The notes under the pieces were generated by a model that was given only the letters and a program-made list of their open reading frames with translations, was not told where the DNA came from and searched no databases. Position numbers and translations under genes: made by a program. Of a DNA stretch of 34,219 bases, positions 23,030 through 29,967 are shown piece after piece (the first letter of the stretch is position 1; the number at the start of each line of letters is the position of its first letter). Origin of the DNA: Verrucomicrobiota bacterium (GTDB lineage: Bacteria > Verrucomicrobiota > Verrucomicrobiia > Limisphaerales > UBA1100); contig JAPKDK010000004.1 in the NCBI GenBank assembly GCA_028872645.1, positions 1-34,219 of the forward strand, written 5' to 3'.

Positions 23030-24011
23030 GCACAATCTTCCCCGACAGTGTGCCCGCGAGGCCGATGGTGTTTTCCTCCTGCAACCGATGCGCCGCCGCC
23101 GCTTCACTCAGCGGCAGCACACAATCGATGTTCGCCTTCAACTTCCCCTCGGCGAGCCAGTGATTGATGTCATCGCCGCATTGGCGCTGCTCAGCCGCGG
23201 GATAATTGAACATCGCGAAACCGTGCACCGAGCAATCCTTCACGTACAACGCCCCCACCGGTAGCACCGGCCGGGCATCGCGGCCGGCCATCACCACCAT
23301 CCGCCCGCGTTTGGCGAGCAGTGAAATCGCCCAGTCAAAATCCGTCTCGCGCCGCGTCTCCCATAGCACGTCCACGCCACCAGGCGCCCATTCCAAAACG
23401 CGCGCGGCTACGTTGTCATTTTTATAATTAACCACCTTGTCCGCGCCGAACGACTTGGCCTTTTCTACACGCTCGTCATTGCCGGCGGTGGCAATCACCC
23501 GCGCACCGAGGGCCTTGGAAATTTGCACCACCATCGAGCCCACCCCGCCCGCGCCACCATTTACAAAAATCGTCTCGCCCGCCACCACCTTCGCGCGCAG
23601 CACCAAGCCAATGTGCGCCGTGATGCCCACCAGCGCCACCGCCGCCGCATCCTCATCGCTTACGCCCTCGGGGGTCGCGTGCAGCCAATCCGCGCCCACG
23701 CACGCCAACTCCGCCGCTGTTCCCTGCCGACCCTGCCCGCCCTGATTCGCGCCCCAAACCCGGTCGCCAGTTTTCCATTGCGAGACTCCCTCGCCCACCG
23801 CCGCCACCACGCCTGCCAAGTCGCTGCCCACCACAAACGGCAGCGGCAACTCCGCCGCCACCATCCCGCCACGCGTGTACGTGTCGATGGGATTCACGGA
23901 CGCCGCGCCCACGCGCACGAGCACTTCGCCCGCACCGGGCACGGGGTCCTGCAATTCGCCAAACTGAATCACCTCTGGCCCGCCAGTCTGCTCAATGTAC
24001 GCCGCCTTCAC
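23019..24011 (-). CDS. Quinone oxidoreductase (zeta-crystallin type, zinc-free MDR)
   Basis: A 330-residue NADPH-dependent oxidoreductase from GTG 24011, which gives the family N-terminus VKAAYIEQTGGPEVIQFGEL; the open frame reaches ATG 24119 but the extra 36 residues are not family-like and their ribosome binding site is no better. The structure follows MDR: GroES-like half with GEVLVRVGAASVNPIDTYTR, then the Rossmann half with IFVNGGAGGVGSMVVQISKA (the AxxGxVG nucleotide motif) and ATAGNDERVEKAKSFGAD. No structural zinc cysteines are present, which fits the quinone reductase subgroup. The reaction (reduction of quinones or other alkenals) is inferred from family. It ends in a convergent overlap with the MFS gene. 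Confidence 0.85.
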   Translation of the reverse strand: MKAAYIEQTGGPEVIQFGELQDPVPGAGEVLVRVGAASVNPIDTYTRGGMVAAELPLPFVVGSDLAGVVAAVGEGVSQWKTGDRVWGANQGGQGRQGTAAELACVGADWLHATPEGVSDEDAAAVALVGITAHIGLVLRAKVVAGETIFVNGGAGGVGSMVVQISKALGARVIATAGNDERVEKAKSFGADKVVNYKNDNVAARVLEWAPGGVDVLWETRRETDFDWAISLLAKRGRMVVMAGRDARPVLPVGALYVKDCSVHGFAMFNYPAAEQRQCGDDINHWLAEGKLKANIDCVLPLSEAAAAHRLQEENTIGLAGTLSGKIVLKP

Positions 24012-24146
24012 CGTCCACAATTGATGACCCACAATCTGAATTAATTCAAGCGAACAAACCTCCCCATTCTCTGTGCGCAGGGGCAGACCACAATCCTCCA
24101 TTAGCTTGTTACACAGCACTGGACTTCACCCGCACCCGAAGGGGTT

Positions 24147-24341
24147 TTACGTTCGGTGGAAATCCAATGCCGGTTCAGCCAATTCAATGGGAATCGGTTC
24201 CAACTCCGCTTCAAACCGCTCCACCAGCGACCCCAGTCGATTCATCGTATCGTACTTCTCCCCCCGCGCCGCAATTTTCAAAGCCAGTGAAGCGTGGTTC
24301 TCCGCCCGATCCGCCACGCCCTCCAAATGCCTCGACAACAA
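24147..24341 (-). pseudogene. Possible remnant of an Hpt-domain protein
   Basis: The roughly 400 bases between 24120 and 24530 hold no intact gene I can support. On the minus strand, a 64-codon frame opening at TTG 24341 reads RHLEGVADRAENHASLALKI, then AARGEKYDTMN and LVERFEAELEPI. The residue pattern (H-x-x-G near the start, an amphipathic helix, a short polar turn, then ERFEAEL) resembles the C-terminal half of a histidine-phosphotransfer domain. A stop codon directly precedes the TTG, and no matching N-terminal half is visible upstream. It reads as the tail of a decayed gene. A genuine small protein is an alternative. Confidence 0.35.
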
Positions 24342-24530
24342 TTACCACCGGCTCCGATCCGGATCCCGCGATCCGTCGGCGTTTTCGGCTGTGTGTGCAT
24401 ACCAAGGCGTAGGGCTTTCACTTATATATTTGCAAAACGCGGATGGTTTCTTTCAAAAAAGTGATTTTATTTCGAAGGATGAACGATGATGTGGGACAAA
24501 TGCTCTCCCATTAGTCCGAAAATGTGATTT

Positions 24531-25559
24531 TTAGTCCATGCCGGCGAGTTGGGGGAGGTCTACTTTAGCGCCGGTGGTGGCGGATTGGATTCCGGCTTCT
24601 AAAATTTCCTGGGCGTCGCGGCAGTGACCGGGACGGCAGAGGGGTTGGAAAGCCGTGTCGTTGTCGAGGCTGTGCAGGAAATGGGCGATGGGGGTTTGCA
24701 AATGTGTTGGCAGCTCGGGCACGTCCACTTCTTTGCCTTCGGGGTTTTTCCGGGTGGCGAGTAATAGGCGGCCATTTCCCGGCTCGGCGAGGAGCGTGCC
24801 TTCGGTGCCGTAGATTTGGGTGTGGTAGTTGGTGGCTTTGTCGATCTGCGTCCAACTGGCCTCGGCGATGCAAATGGCTTTGGGGTATTGCATCAGCAAC
24901 ACGGCGTTGTCTTCCGCATCGAGGTTGGTCTTCCCGAGATTGCCGGTGACGGCGGTGATGCTGTGCGGGCGGCCCAGCAGCACGCGCGAGAGCACTGCAC
25001 CGTAGCAGCAATAATCCAACAACGCGCCGCCGCCGTTGCGGTTGGGGTCGTAGAGCCAATCGCAAAAATATTCGCTCGCGCCCATTTCCTTGGGGCCTTG
25101 ATGCGCGGCGCGATAGCGCACTTGCCACACTTCGCCAATTTCGCCGGACTGCGCGAGGGCGAGCGCGTGTTGCACGCCGGGCCACCACGCGATGGGCCAG
25201 TTGACCATTAGCCGCTTGCCGGAGGTGTCGGCGGTTTGCAGGAGTTGATCGGCCCCGGCAAGATCGGCGGCGAGGGGTTTTTCGATGAGTACGTGCCAGC
25301 CGCGTTTGAGGGCTTTCACGCCTTCCTCCACGCCGGCACGGTTATCACCAAAGAGGCAAACCGCATCGAGCGGTTCGCCCGCAGCCATCTCAGCGGAATC
25401 GGTGTAAGTGGCTACGCCAAATTCCTTGCCGATGCGCTCAAGCAAAGGCGGCTTCGTACTGGCGGCGGCGACCAGTTCCACGTGTTCGTTGGCCGCCATA
25501 TCCGGCAGCAAATCCCACACGTGATCGTGCGACAACCCAATGAGTCCCATGCGAATCAT
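24531..25559 (-). CDS. Gfo/Idh/MocA-family NAD(P)-dependent oxidoreductase
   Basis: A 342-residue protein from ATG 25559. The Rossmann opening is MIRMGLIGLSHDHVWDLLPD, followed by AEMAAGEPLDAVCLFGDNRA and the active-site VLIEKPLAADLAGADQL (EKP is the catalytic lysine motif). The C-terminal alpha/beta domain has EVWQVRYRAAHQGPKEMG and NGGGALLDYCCYGAVLSRVL, with the substrate-binding GGGALLD block. Such enzymes oxidise or epimerise sugars and cyclitols; the substrate is unknown. It is 87 bases upstream of the end of the prepilin-like gene, on the same strand. No signal peptide is visible. Confidence 0.88.
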   Translation of the reverse strand: MIRMGLIGLSHDHVWDLLPDMAANEHVELVAAASTKPPLLERIGKEFGVATYTDSAEMAAGEPLDAVCLFGDNRAGVEEGVKALKRGWHVLIEKPLAADLAGADQLLQTADTSGKRLMVNWPIAWWPGVQHALALAQSGEIGEVWQVRYRAAHQGPKEMGASEYFCDWLYDPNRNGGGALLDYCCYGAVLSRVLLGRPHSITAVTGNLGKTNLDAEDNAVLLMQYPKAICIAEASWTQIDKATNYHTQIYGTEGTLLAEPGNGRLLLATRKNPEGKEVDVPELPTHLQTPIAHFLHSLDNDTAFQPLCRPGHCRDAQEILEAGIQSATTGAKVDLPQLAGMD

Positions 25560-25646
25560 ACATGCAAAGTGTGGGGCGAACGGGGGCGGGGCTCAATCTT
25601 TTCCTGTGGAAAATGAAGCCATTCCATTTTGGAAAGAATCAGGCCG

Positions 25647-26540
25647 CTAACGAATTTTCATCCGACCATTGGGATCGGGGCGTTGAGTGGGGCGTGTGAA
25701 ATTTTCGTTCACGCCCAAGTACGCCCCGCCGTGACTGTTCGCGTGGGCCTTGATGGCTTTGGCGAGGCCGGCATCGGTGGTCTGCTGCACACTGCAATCG
25801 GCGAGAGTGATTTGGCCTTGACTCGCGCTCAATCCCGCCATCGCGTGGCGTTGAAGCATTTCGGGATCGGCGTGGTCGTTGCCGATGAATTGTTGCTGCG
25901 CGGAATCTTGTTTGGCCAACTGCAATGAGCCGCCGAGAAATTCCGCGGTGTCCGGCAGCGCCTTGCCAGCGGGATACTCAAATTCATATCCCGGCTCGCC
26001 GATGAGGTTGCGCGTGAACGCAAGAATACTCGCGGGCCGCTGCTCATCCGCGCCGAGATGCACGCCGTAACTCATCGAGCGCCGGTCCATGTGAATGTGG
26101 ATGCCATCGAATCCCGCACCGAAGCCTTCCCACTTGCCGTTGGTGGCTTCCTCTTCATTGTAAACCGTCACCGAAGGATCGCAGGGCGAAGCCAGCACGC
26201 GCGCGGTCACCAGTTCGCGCCGCGCCGGTTCGCTCAAAAACATAAACCGAATATCCCACAAATGAATCCAGCCCGAGTGCGCCTGGCCGTACATCCGCTT
26301 GAACATCGCATCGCCCTGATGCTGCGTGAGCAGCCACGGATACCGGGAGTCGTGCGTCATGGAAAACCCGCGCAGTGCCGCATTCACTTGGCGAAGATTA
26401 TTGGCGCACTTGATGCGATTCGCCTTGGTTTTGCCCTTCGCCAGTGTGGGCAGCAATAATCCCGCCAGCACACTGATGATGGCCATCACCACCAACAATT
26501 CCACCAACGTGAATGCGCGCTTGTTTGCCGCCAATTGCAT
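25647..26540 (-). CDS. Prepilin-like protein with N-terminal cleavage/methylation signal
   Basis: A 297-residue protein from the ATG at 26540. The N-terminus has a type IV prepilin signal: short basic leader (MQLAANKRA), cleavage between Ala9 and Phe10, Glu14 at position +5 (FTLVELLVV), and a hydrophobic helix IISVLAGLLLPTLA, then KCANNLRQVNAALRGF. The globular part carries WILPDPS-like features replaced by a Cys (SPCDPSV) and an Ala-rich tail ending GRMKIR. Proteins of this kind are highly multiplied in Verrucomicrobiota and Lentisphaerota, probably as pseudopilins or surface fibre parts; no pilus gene is nearby. The upstream ATG (26594) is disfavoured because the leader would be too long. 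Confidence 0.85.
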   Translation of the reverse strand: MQLAANKRAFTLVELLVVMAIISVLAGLLLPTLAKGKTKANRIKCANNLRQVNAALRGFSMTHDSRYPWLLTQHQGDAMFKRMYGQAHSGWIHLWDIRFMFLSEPARRELVTARVLASPCDPSVTVYNEEEATNGKWEGFGAGFDGIHIHMDRRSMSYGVHLGADEQRPASILAFTRNLIGEPGYEFEYPAGKALPDTAEFLGGSLQLAKQDSAQQQFIGNDHADPEMLQRHAMAGLSASQGQITLADCSVQQTTDAGLAKAIKAHANSHGGAYLGVNENFTRPTQRPDPNGRMKIR

Positions 26541-26605
26541 TCGCACACACTGCCCAAAACGCTGGGCAATTGCAATCCGCCGCAATTTATCCAATCCTCC
26601 CGCAG

Positions 26606-27730
26606 ATGAAAACCAAAGCGGCAGTGCTGCACCAGACAGAACAACCCCTGCCGTATGCCGATTCGCAGCCGATGGTCATCGAGGAATTAGAACTCGAAGG
26701 CCCCGGCGAGGGCGAGGTGTTGGTGGAGGTAAAAGGCGCGGGGCTGTGCCACTCAGATTTATCGGTAATCGAAGGCGCGCGCCCGCGCCCTATGCCAATG
26801 GTGCTGGGCCATGAAGCCAGCGGCATTGTGCGCGAAGTAGGCCGGGGCGTGTCCGGATTTTCGCCTGATGACCACGTGGTTTTCACCTTCATCCCCAGCT
26901 GCGGCGCGTGCCGCTATTGCGCCGAAGGCCGCCCTTCCCTCTGCGAACCGGGCGCGGACGCCAACAACGCCGGCACTTTGATGAATGGCGCCCAACGATT
27001 CAGCCGCAACGGCAAATCGTATTTTCACCACTGCGGCGTTTCTGGTTACTCACAATTCACCGTCACTCTGCCTGGCTCTTTGGTGAAAATTGACAACGAC
27101 TTGCCTTTCGAGCACGCCACGCTTTTTGGCTGCGCGGTGATGACCGGCACCGGCGCGGTGATGAATACTGCCGACATTCGTCCGGGCCAATCAGTGGCGG
27201 TATTCGGCCTCGGCGGTGTGGGGCTGGCCGCGCTGATGGGCGCGAAGGCGTGCGACGCGGGCGAAATCATCGCCGTTGATTTACTGGAATCCAAACTCGA
27301 GATGGCCCGCAACCTTGGCGCAACGCACACGATCAATGCCGGCGAATGCGACCCCGTGGAGGCCATCCGCGACCTCACCCACGGCGGCGTAGAAATCGCT
27401 CTCGAAAGCGCTGGTCACGCGAAGGTGCTTGTGCAGGCTTACGAATCCACCGCGCGCGGTGGCACCACCATCGCCATCAGCCTGCCGCATCCGGAGCATC
27501 AATTCAGTGTGTCCGCCGTGTCGCTCAGCGCGCTGGAAAAAACCGTGAAAGGTTCGTACCAAGGCAGCTGCATCCCCACCCGCGACATTCCGCGCTTCAT
27601 CGAAATGTTTCGCGCCGGCAAACTGCCCGTGGACCAACTGCTCTCTAACACCATCCAACTGGAAAAAATCAACGAAGGATTCGACCGCCTCCAACGCGGC
27701 GAAGTAGCGCGACAAGTGATTTTGTTTTAA
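26606..27730 (+). CDS. Zinc-dependent alcohol dehydrogenase
   Basis: A 374-residue zinc MDR enzyme from ATG 26606 (KTKAAVLHQTEQPLPY). Catalytic zinc ligands lie in GLCHSDLSVIEG and VLGHEASGIV; the four-cysteine structural zinc lobe is CGACRYCAEGRPSLCEPG. The cofactor-binding Rossmann region is AVFGLGGVGLAALMGAK with VDLLESKLEMARNLGAT, where the Asp after the second strand favours NAD. The substrate-loop and tail look like class III (formaldehyde/S-hydroxymethylglutathione or aryl-alcohol) enzymes, but the specific substrate cannot be told. The gene is divergent from the prepilin-like gene and is followed by a small membrane protein 139 bases downstream. Confidence 0.9.
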   Translation: MKTKAAVLHQTEQPLPYADSQPMVIEELELEGPGEGEVLVEVKGAGLCHSDLSVIEGARPRPMPMVLGHEASGIVREVGRGVSGFSPDDHVVFTFIPSCGACRYCAEGRPSLCEPGADANNAGTLMNGAQRFSRNGKSYFHHCGVSGYSQFTVTLPGSLVKIDNDLPFEHATLFGCAVMTGTGAVMNTADIRPGQSVAVFGLGGVGLAALMGAKACDAGEIIAVDLLESKLEMARNLGATHTINAGECDPVEAIRDLTHGGVEIALESAGHAKVLVQAYESTARGGTTIAISLPHPEHQFSVSAVSLSALEKTVKGSYQGSCIPTRDIPRFIEMFRAGKLPVDQLLSNTIQLEKINEGFDRLQRGEVARQVILF

Positions 27731-27869
27731 ACCCGAACCAGTGACCCCCTCCGTGCCGATTTGGCGTATATCCGAAAGTGTGAGCAATCTGTGAACTACC
27801 CCTAGAAAACAAAAAACAGGTTCGATTCCTTCCTATGGAGCTTTACCTTTGTGTGTGTAAACCGTTAGA

Positions 27870-28280
27870 ATGGCATCCGCGGTGATGTATAAGATAACAA
27901 TTTTTTTCGGAGCGCTTTTGTTTACCACTGGATTGGCTGGATATTTTGGTACAGGTGCAAAGCAGTTAACGGCTTTGATTCCTGCTGCCTTGGGGTTGAT
28001 TCTTTTGGTCTGTGGATTTCTAGCATCCAATGAAAATAGACGGATGATGGCTATGCACATCGCGGTAATGGTGGGCTTGATTGGAGCAATTGGTGTAATT
28101 CCCACCCTATTCAAAAAGGATCAAGCCGCCGCCGCCCTTGCGGCTAAATCCGTGACGCTAGTATTATGCATTATTTTCGTTGGATTGTGCATCCGTTCAT
28201 TTATTGAAGCCCGCAAGGCTCGTGAAGCTGCAGCAGCAGAATCCGGGGAAGATCCAGCGGAGGATTCTGACAGTGAATAG
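27870..28280 (+). CDS. Small membrane protein of unknown function
   Basis: A 136-residue protein with four predicted membrane helices (KITIFFGALLFTTGLAGYF, LIPAALGLILLVCGFLA, AVMVGLIGAIGVIPTLF, and VTLVLCIIFVGLCIRSFI) and an acidic tail (ESGEDPAEDSDSE). ATG 27870 is used; an in-frame Met at 27885 is also possible. No family motif is recognised. The region is richer in A and T than its neighbours, so it may have been acquired separately. It lies between the convergent ADH and the minus-strand FAH remnant, apparently as a single-gene unit. Confidence 0.7.
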   Translation: MASAVMYKITIFFGALLFTTGLAGYFGTGAKQLTALIPAALGLILLVCGFLASNENRRMMAMHIAVMVGLIGAIGVIPTLFKKDQAAAALAAKSVTLVLCIIFVGLCIRSFIEARKAREAAAAESGEDPAEDSDSE

Positions 28281-28296
28281 GTTTCAGTAAAGATCT

Positions 28297-28467
28297 CTAT
28301 CCCGGCGCCACCATCGTGTTCTTTAAGGCCCCAATTCCCTCAATACTAGCCTCAACCTGATCGCCTGCCTTCAAGTGAACTCCCTTGGCGTGCCCTACTC
28401 CAGCGGCCGTACCCGTGGAAATAATGTCACAGGGCTCCAAGGTTACAAAGGATGAGATAAATTCAAC
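28297..28467 (-). pseudogene. 3' remnant of a FAH-family hydrolase gene
   Basis: From GTT at 28467, the frame gives VEFISSFVTLEPCDIISTGT, then AAGVGHAKGVHLKAGD and SIEGIGALKNTMVAP to a TAG at 28297. About 40 of 55 residues are identical to the end of the intact FAH-family protein encoded at 29010-29957. Several conserved Gly, Pro and Asp positions are changed (EPC for EPG, TAAG for TPAG, GVGH for GVGD). No N-terminal part precedes it; the zinc-ribbon gene abuts it, and that gene's TGA stop lies inside the remnant. It is a broken relative, not a recent exact duplicate. Confidence 0.8.
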
Positions 28468-28999
28468 GCCCAATGACTTCTTTGATGCGCGCGGCAACGT
28501 TGATGGCGTCATCGTGGCGCAGGCCGTGCTGGCCCATATCTTCCGCCGCGCCGCCGAAGGTTTCGAAAACAAGGCTGCTCCAAATCACGCCTTTGGTGTG
28601 GCGCACGCTGGCCAGTCGCGTCATTTCAATTTCCGATTGATGCACACGCAGTGTGAAGAATGTCCAAACCGTGGTATTGATTTTCCCACCTTTCACCTCA
28701 ATGACCGGTGGCCGGAGTAGGCTCGTAAAATTCCAAGTGGAGAAGAACGCGCCAAAGGGGCTCGCTTGCACCATGATTTGCAACTGCCCCGCCTGCGCCG
28801 CCAACAGCGCCGCGTTGGCCGTGTTGCAGTGCGGACATTTTTTTGCTTGGGCGGCAATCGGCTCCCGACAGCCTTCGCACGAGACCGTGTCCCGAATCGG
28901 CCGCGTGCAATGCGGGCAGAAATATCGCGGATTAGAAATCGCATCCCCGCAATTGGGGCAGACGGTGGATTGGGCTGGGGCCTCGGTTGACGTTTCCAT
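28463..28999 (-). CDS. Double zinc-ribbon protein with PH-like C-terminal domain
   Basis: A 178-residue protein. Residues 14-58 hold four CxxC pairs (CPNC, CPHC, CEGC, CPHC) forming two zinc ribbons. A low-complexity linker follows, then a domain from about 75 with VIEVKGGKINTTVWTFFTLR, HQSEIEMTRLASVRHTKGVI and SLVFETFGGAAEDM. This fits the bacterial PH-like (bPH) domain pattern of strand, RIASVxxxKG turn and ETxGGA. It ends DDAINVAARIKEVIGR. The stop codon is inside the FAH remnant. It begins 10 bases after the stop of the intact FAH gene, so is likely co-transcribed. Function is unknown. Confidence 0.8.
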   Translation of the reverse strand: METSTEAPAQSTVCPNCGDAISNPRYFCPHCTRPIRDTVSCEGCREPIAAQAKKCPHCNTANAALLAAQAGQLQIMVQASPFGAFFSTWNFTSLLRPPVIEVKGGKINTTVWTFFTLRVHQSEIEMTRLASVRHTKGVIWSSLVFETFGGAAEDMGQHGLRHDDAINVAARIKEVIGR

Positions 29000-29009
29000 C
29001 CAAGAAATC

Positions 29010-29957
29010 CTACTCCAAAACCATGCTGTTCTTCAACACCCCAATCCCCTCAATCGCCGCCTCAAGCTTGTCGCCGGCTTTGAGGTAGGTGCCCTTGGTG
29101 TCGCCCACGCCGGCGGGGGTGCCGGTGGAAATGATGTCGCCGGGCTCGAGCGTCACGTATGAGGAGATGAACTCAATGACCGCCGCCACCGGAAAAATCT
29201 GCAGCGCGGTGTTGGCATCCTGTTTCAACACGCCGTTCACCTTCAGCGTGAGCTCGAGCTTCTGCGGGTCGGGGATGTCGTCGGCGCTCGTCACACATGG
29301 GCCGGCCGGGCAAAAGCCATCGTGCCACTTGCCGTGCAGCCAATCGAAGAAGCCGTCCTTCTTGCGCTCGTCCCGCTCGGGGTTGGGCTTGAACTTGCGG
29401 TCGGAAATATCGTTCACCACCGTGTAGCCCGCCACGTGCTTGAGCGCATCCTTTTCCTTCACGCCCTTGGCCGTCTTGCCGATGACAAATGCCAGCTCGC
29501 ATTCCCAGTCGATGTGATCCGGCGAAACCTTCGGGATGGCAATCTCGCCGCCGGGATGATTCAGTGCCGTTGACGCCGGCTTCATGAACACGTACGGAAA
29601 CGTCTTCGCCCGCGCCACCGCGATGCCGCCGCCCTCCTCAATGTGGCTGGCGTAATTGCCCGCCAACAGGAACAGCTTGTTCGGCCGCGGAATCGGCGTG
29701 CGCAAAACCGGCTTGGCCACCGCCAGTTTCTGCGCGAACTCCGGATGCTTCCCCAGCCACACCGCCACAAACTTCGCGTCCGCGTGCTGTTTGCCGTGCG
29801 GCAGATACGCCAGTAAATCATCGCACTCACCCAGCGCCAGCTTGCGGTCAGTCTTCCCCTGCACCGCCTTCGCCGCCGCCTCCATCGGCACGATGTGCTG
29901 GTCAAAATAAAACCCGGCCTGCGCCTTCCCGTCCGTTTGGAATCTGCAGAGTCTCAT
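29010..29957 (-). CDS. Fumarylacetoacetate hydrolase family protein
   Basis: A 315-residue protein of the FAH superfamily, which hydrolyses C-C bonds in beta-diketo acids or decarboxylates and hydrates 2-oxo acids in aromatic and amino-acid breakdown. The N-terminal domain (1-75) starts MRLCRFQTDGKAQAGFY. The catalytic core has LFLLAGNYASHIEEGG, FMKPASTALNHPGG, the metal ligands in HIDWECELAFVIGK, GYTVVNDISDR, and the C-terminal TLEPGDIISTGTPAGVG. All expected acidic metal ligands seem present. The exact substrate is unknown. It shares strand and close spacing with the zinc-ribbon gene downstream and the large esterase gene upstream (11 bases). Confidence 0.88.
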   Translation of the reverse strand: MRLCRFQTDGKAQAGFYFDQHIVPMEAAAKAVQGKTDRKLALGECDDLLAYLPHGKQHADAKFVAVWLGKHPEFAQKLAVAKPVLRTPIPRPNKLFLLAGNYASHIEEGGGIAVARAKTFPYVFMKPASTALNHPGGEIAIPKVSPDHIDWECELAFVIGKTAKGVKEKDALKHVAGYTVVNDISDRKFKPNPERDERKKDGFFDWLHGKWHDGFCPAGPCVTSADDIPDPQKLELTLKVNGVLKQDANTALQIFPVAAVIEFISSYVTLEPGDIISTGTPAGVGDTKGTYLKAGDKLEAAIEGIGVLKNSMVLE

Positions 29958-29967
29958 GTTGTTTCCT

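Noticed and set aside
24012..24119. A 36-residue N-terminal extension of the quinone oxidoreductase
   Set aside because: The family begins at VKAAYIEQTGGPE (GTG 24011); the extension has no matching sequence.
24073..24489. A 138-codon plus-strand frame in the qor to Gfo/Idh gap
   Set aside because: Composition looks like a shadow of the minus-strand Hpt-like remnant and of the qor upstream region; no domain or ribosome binding site.
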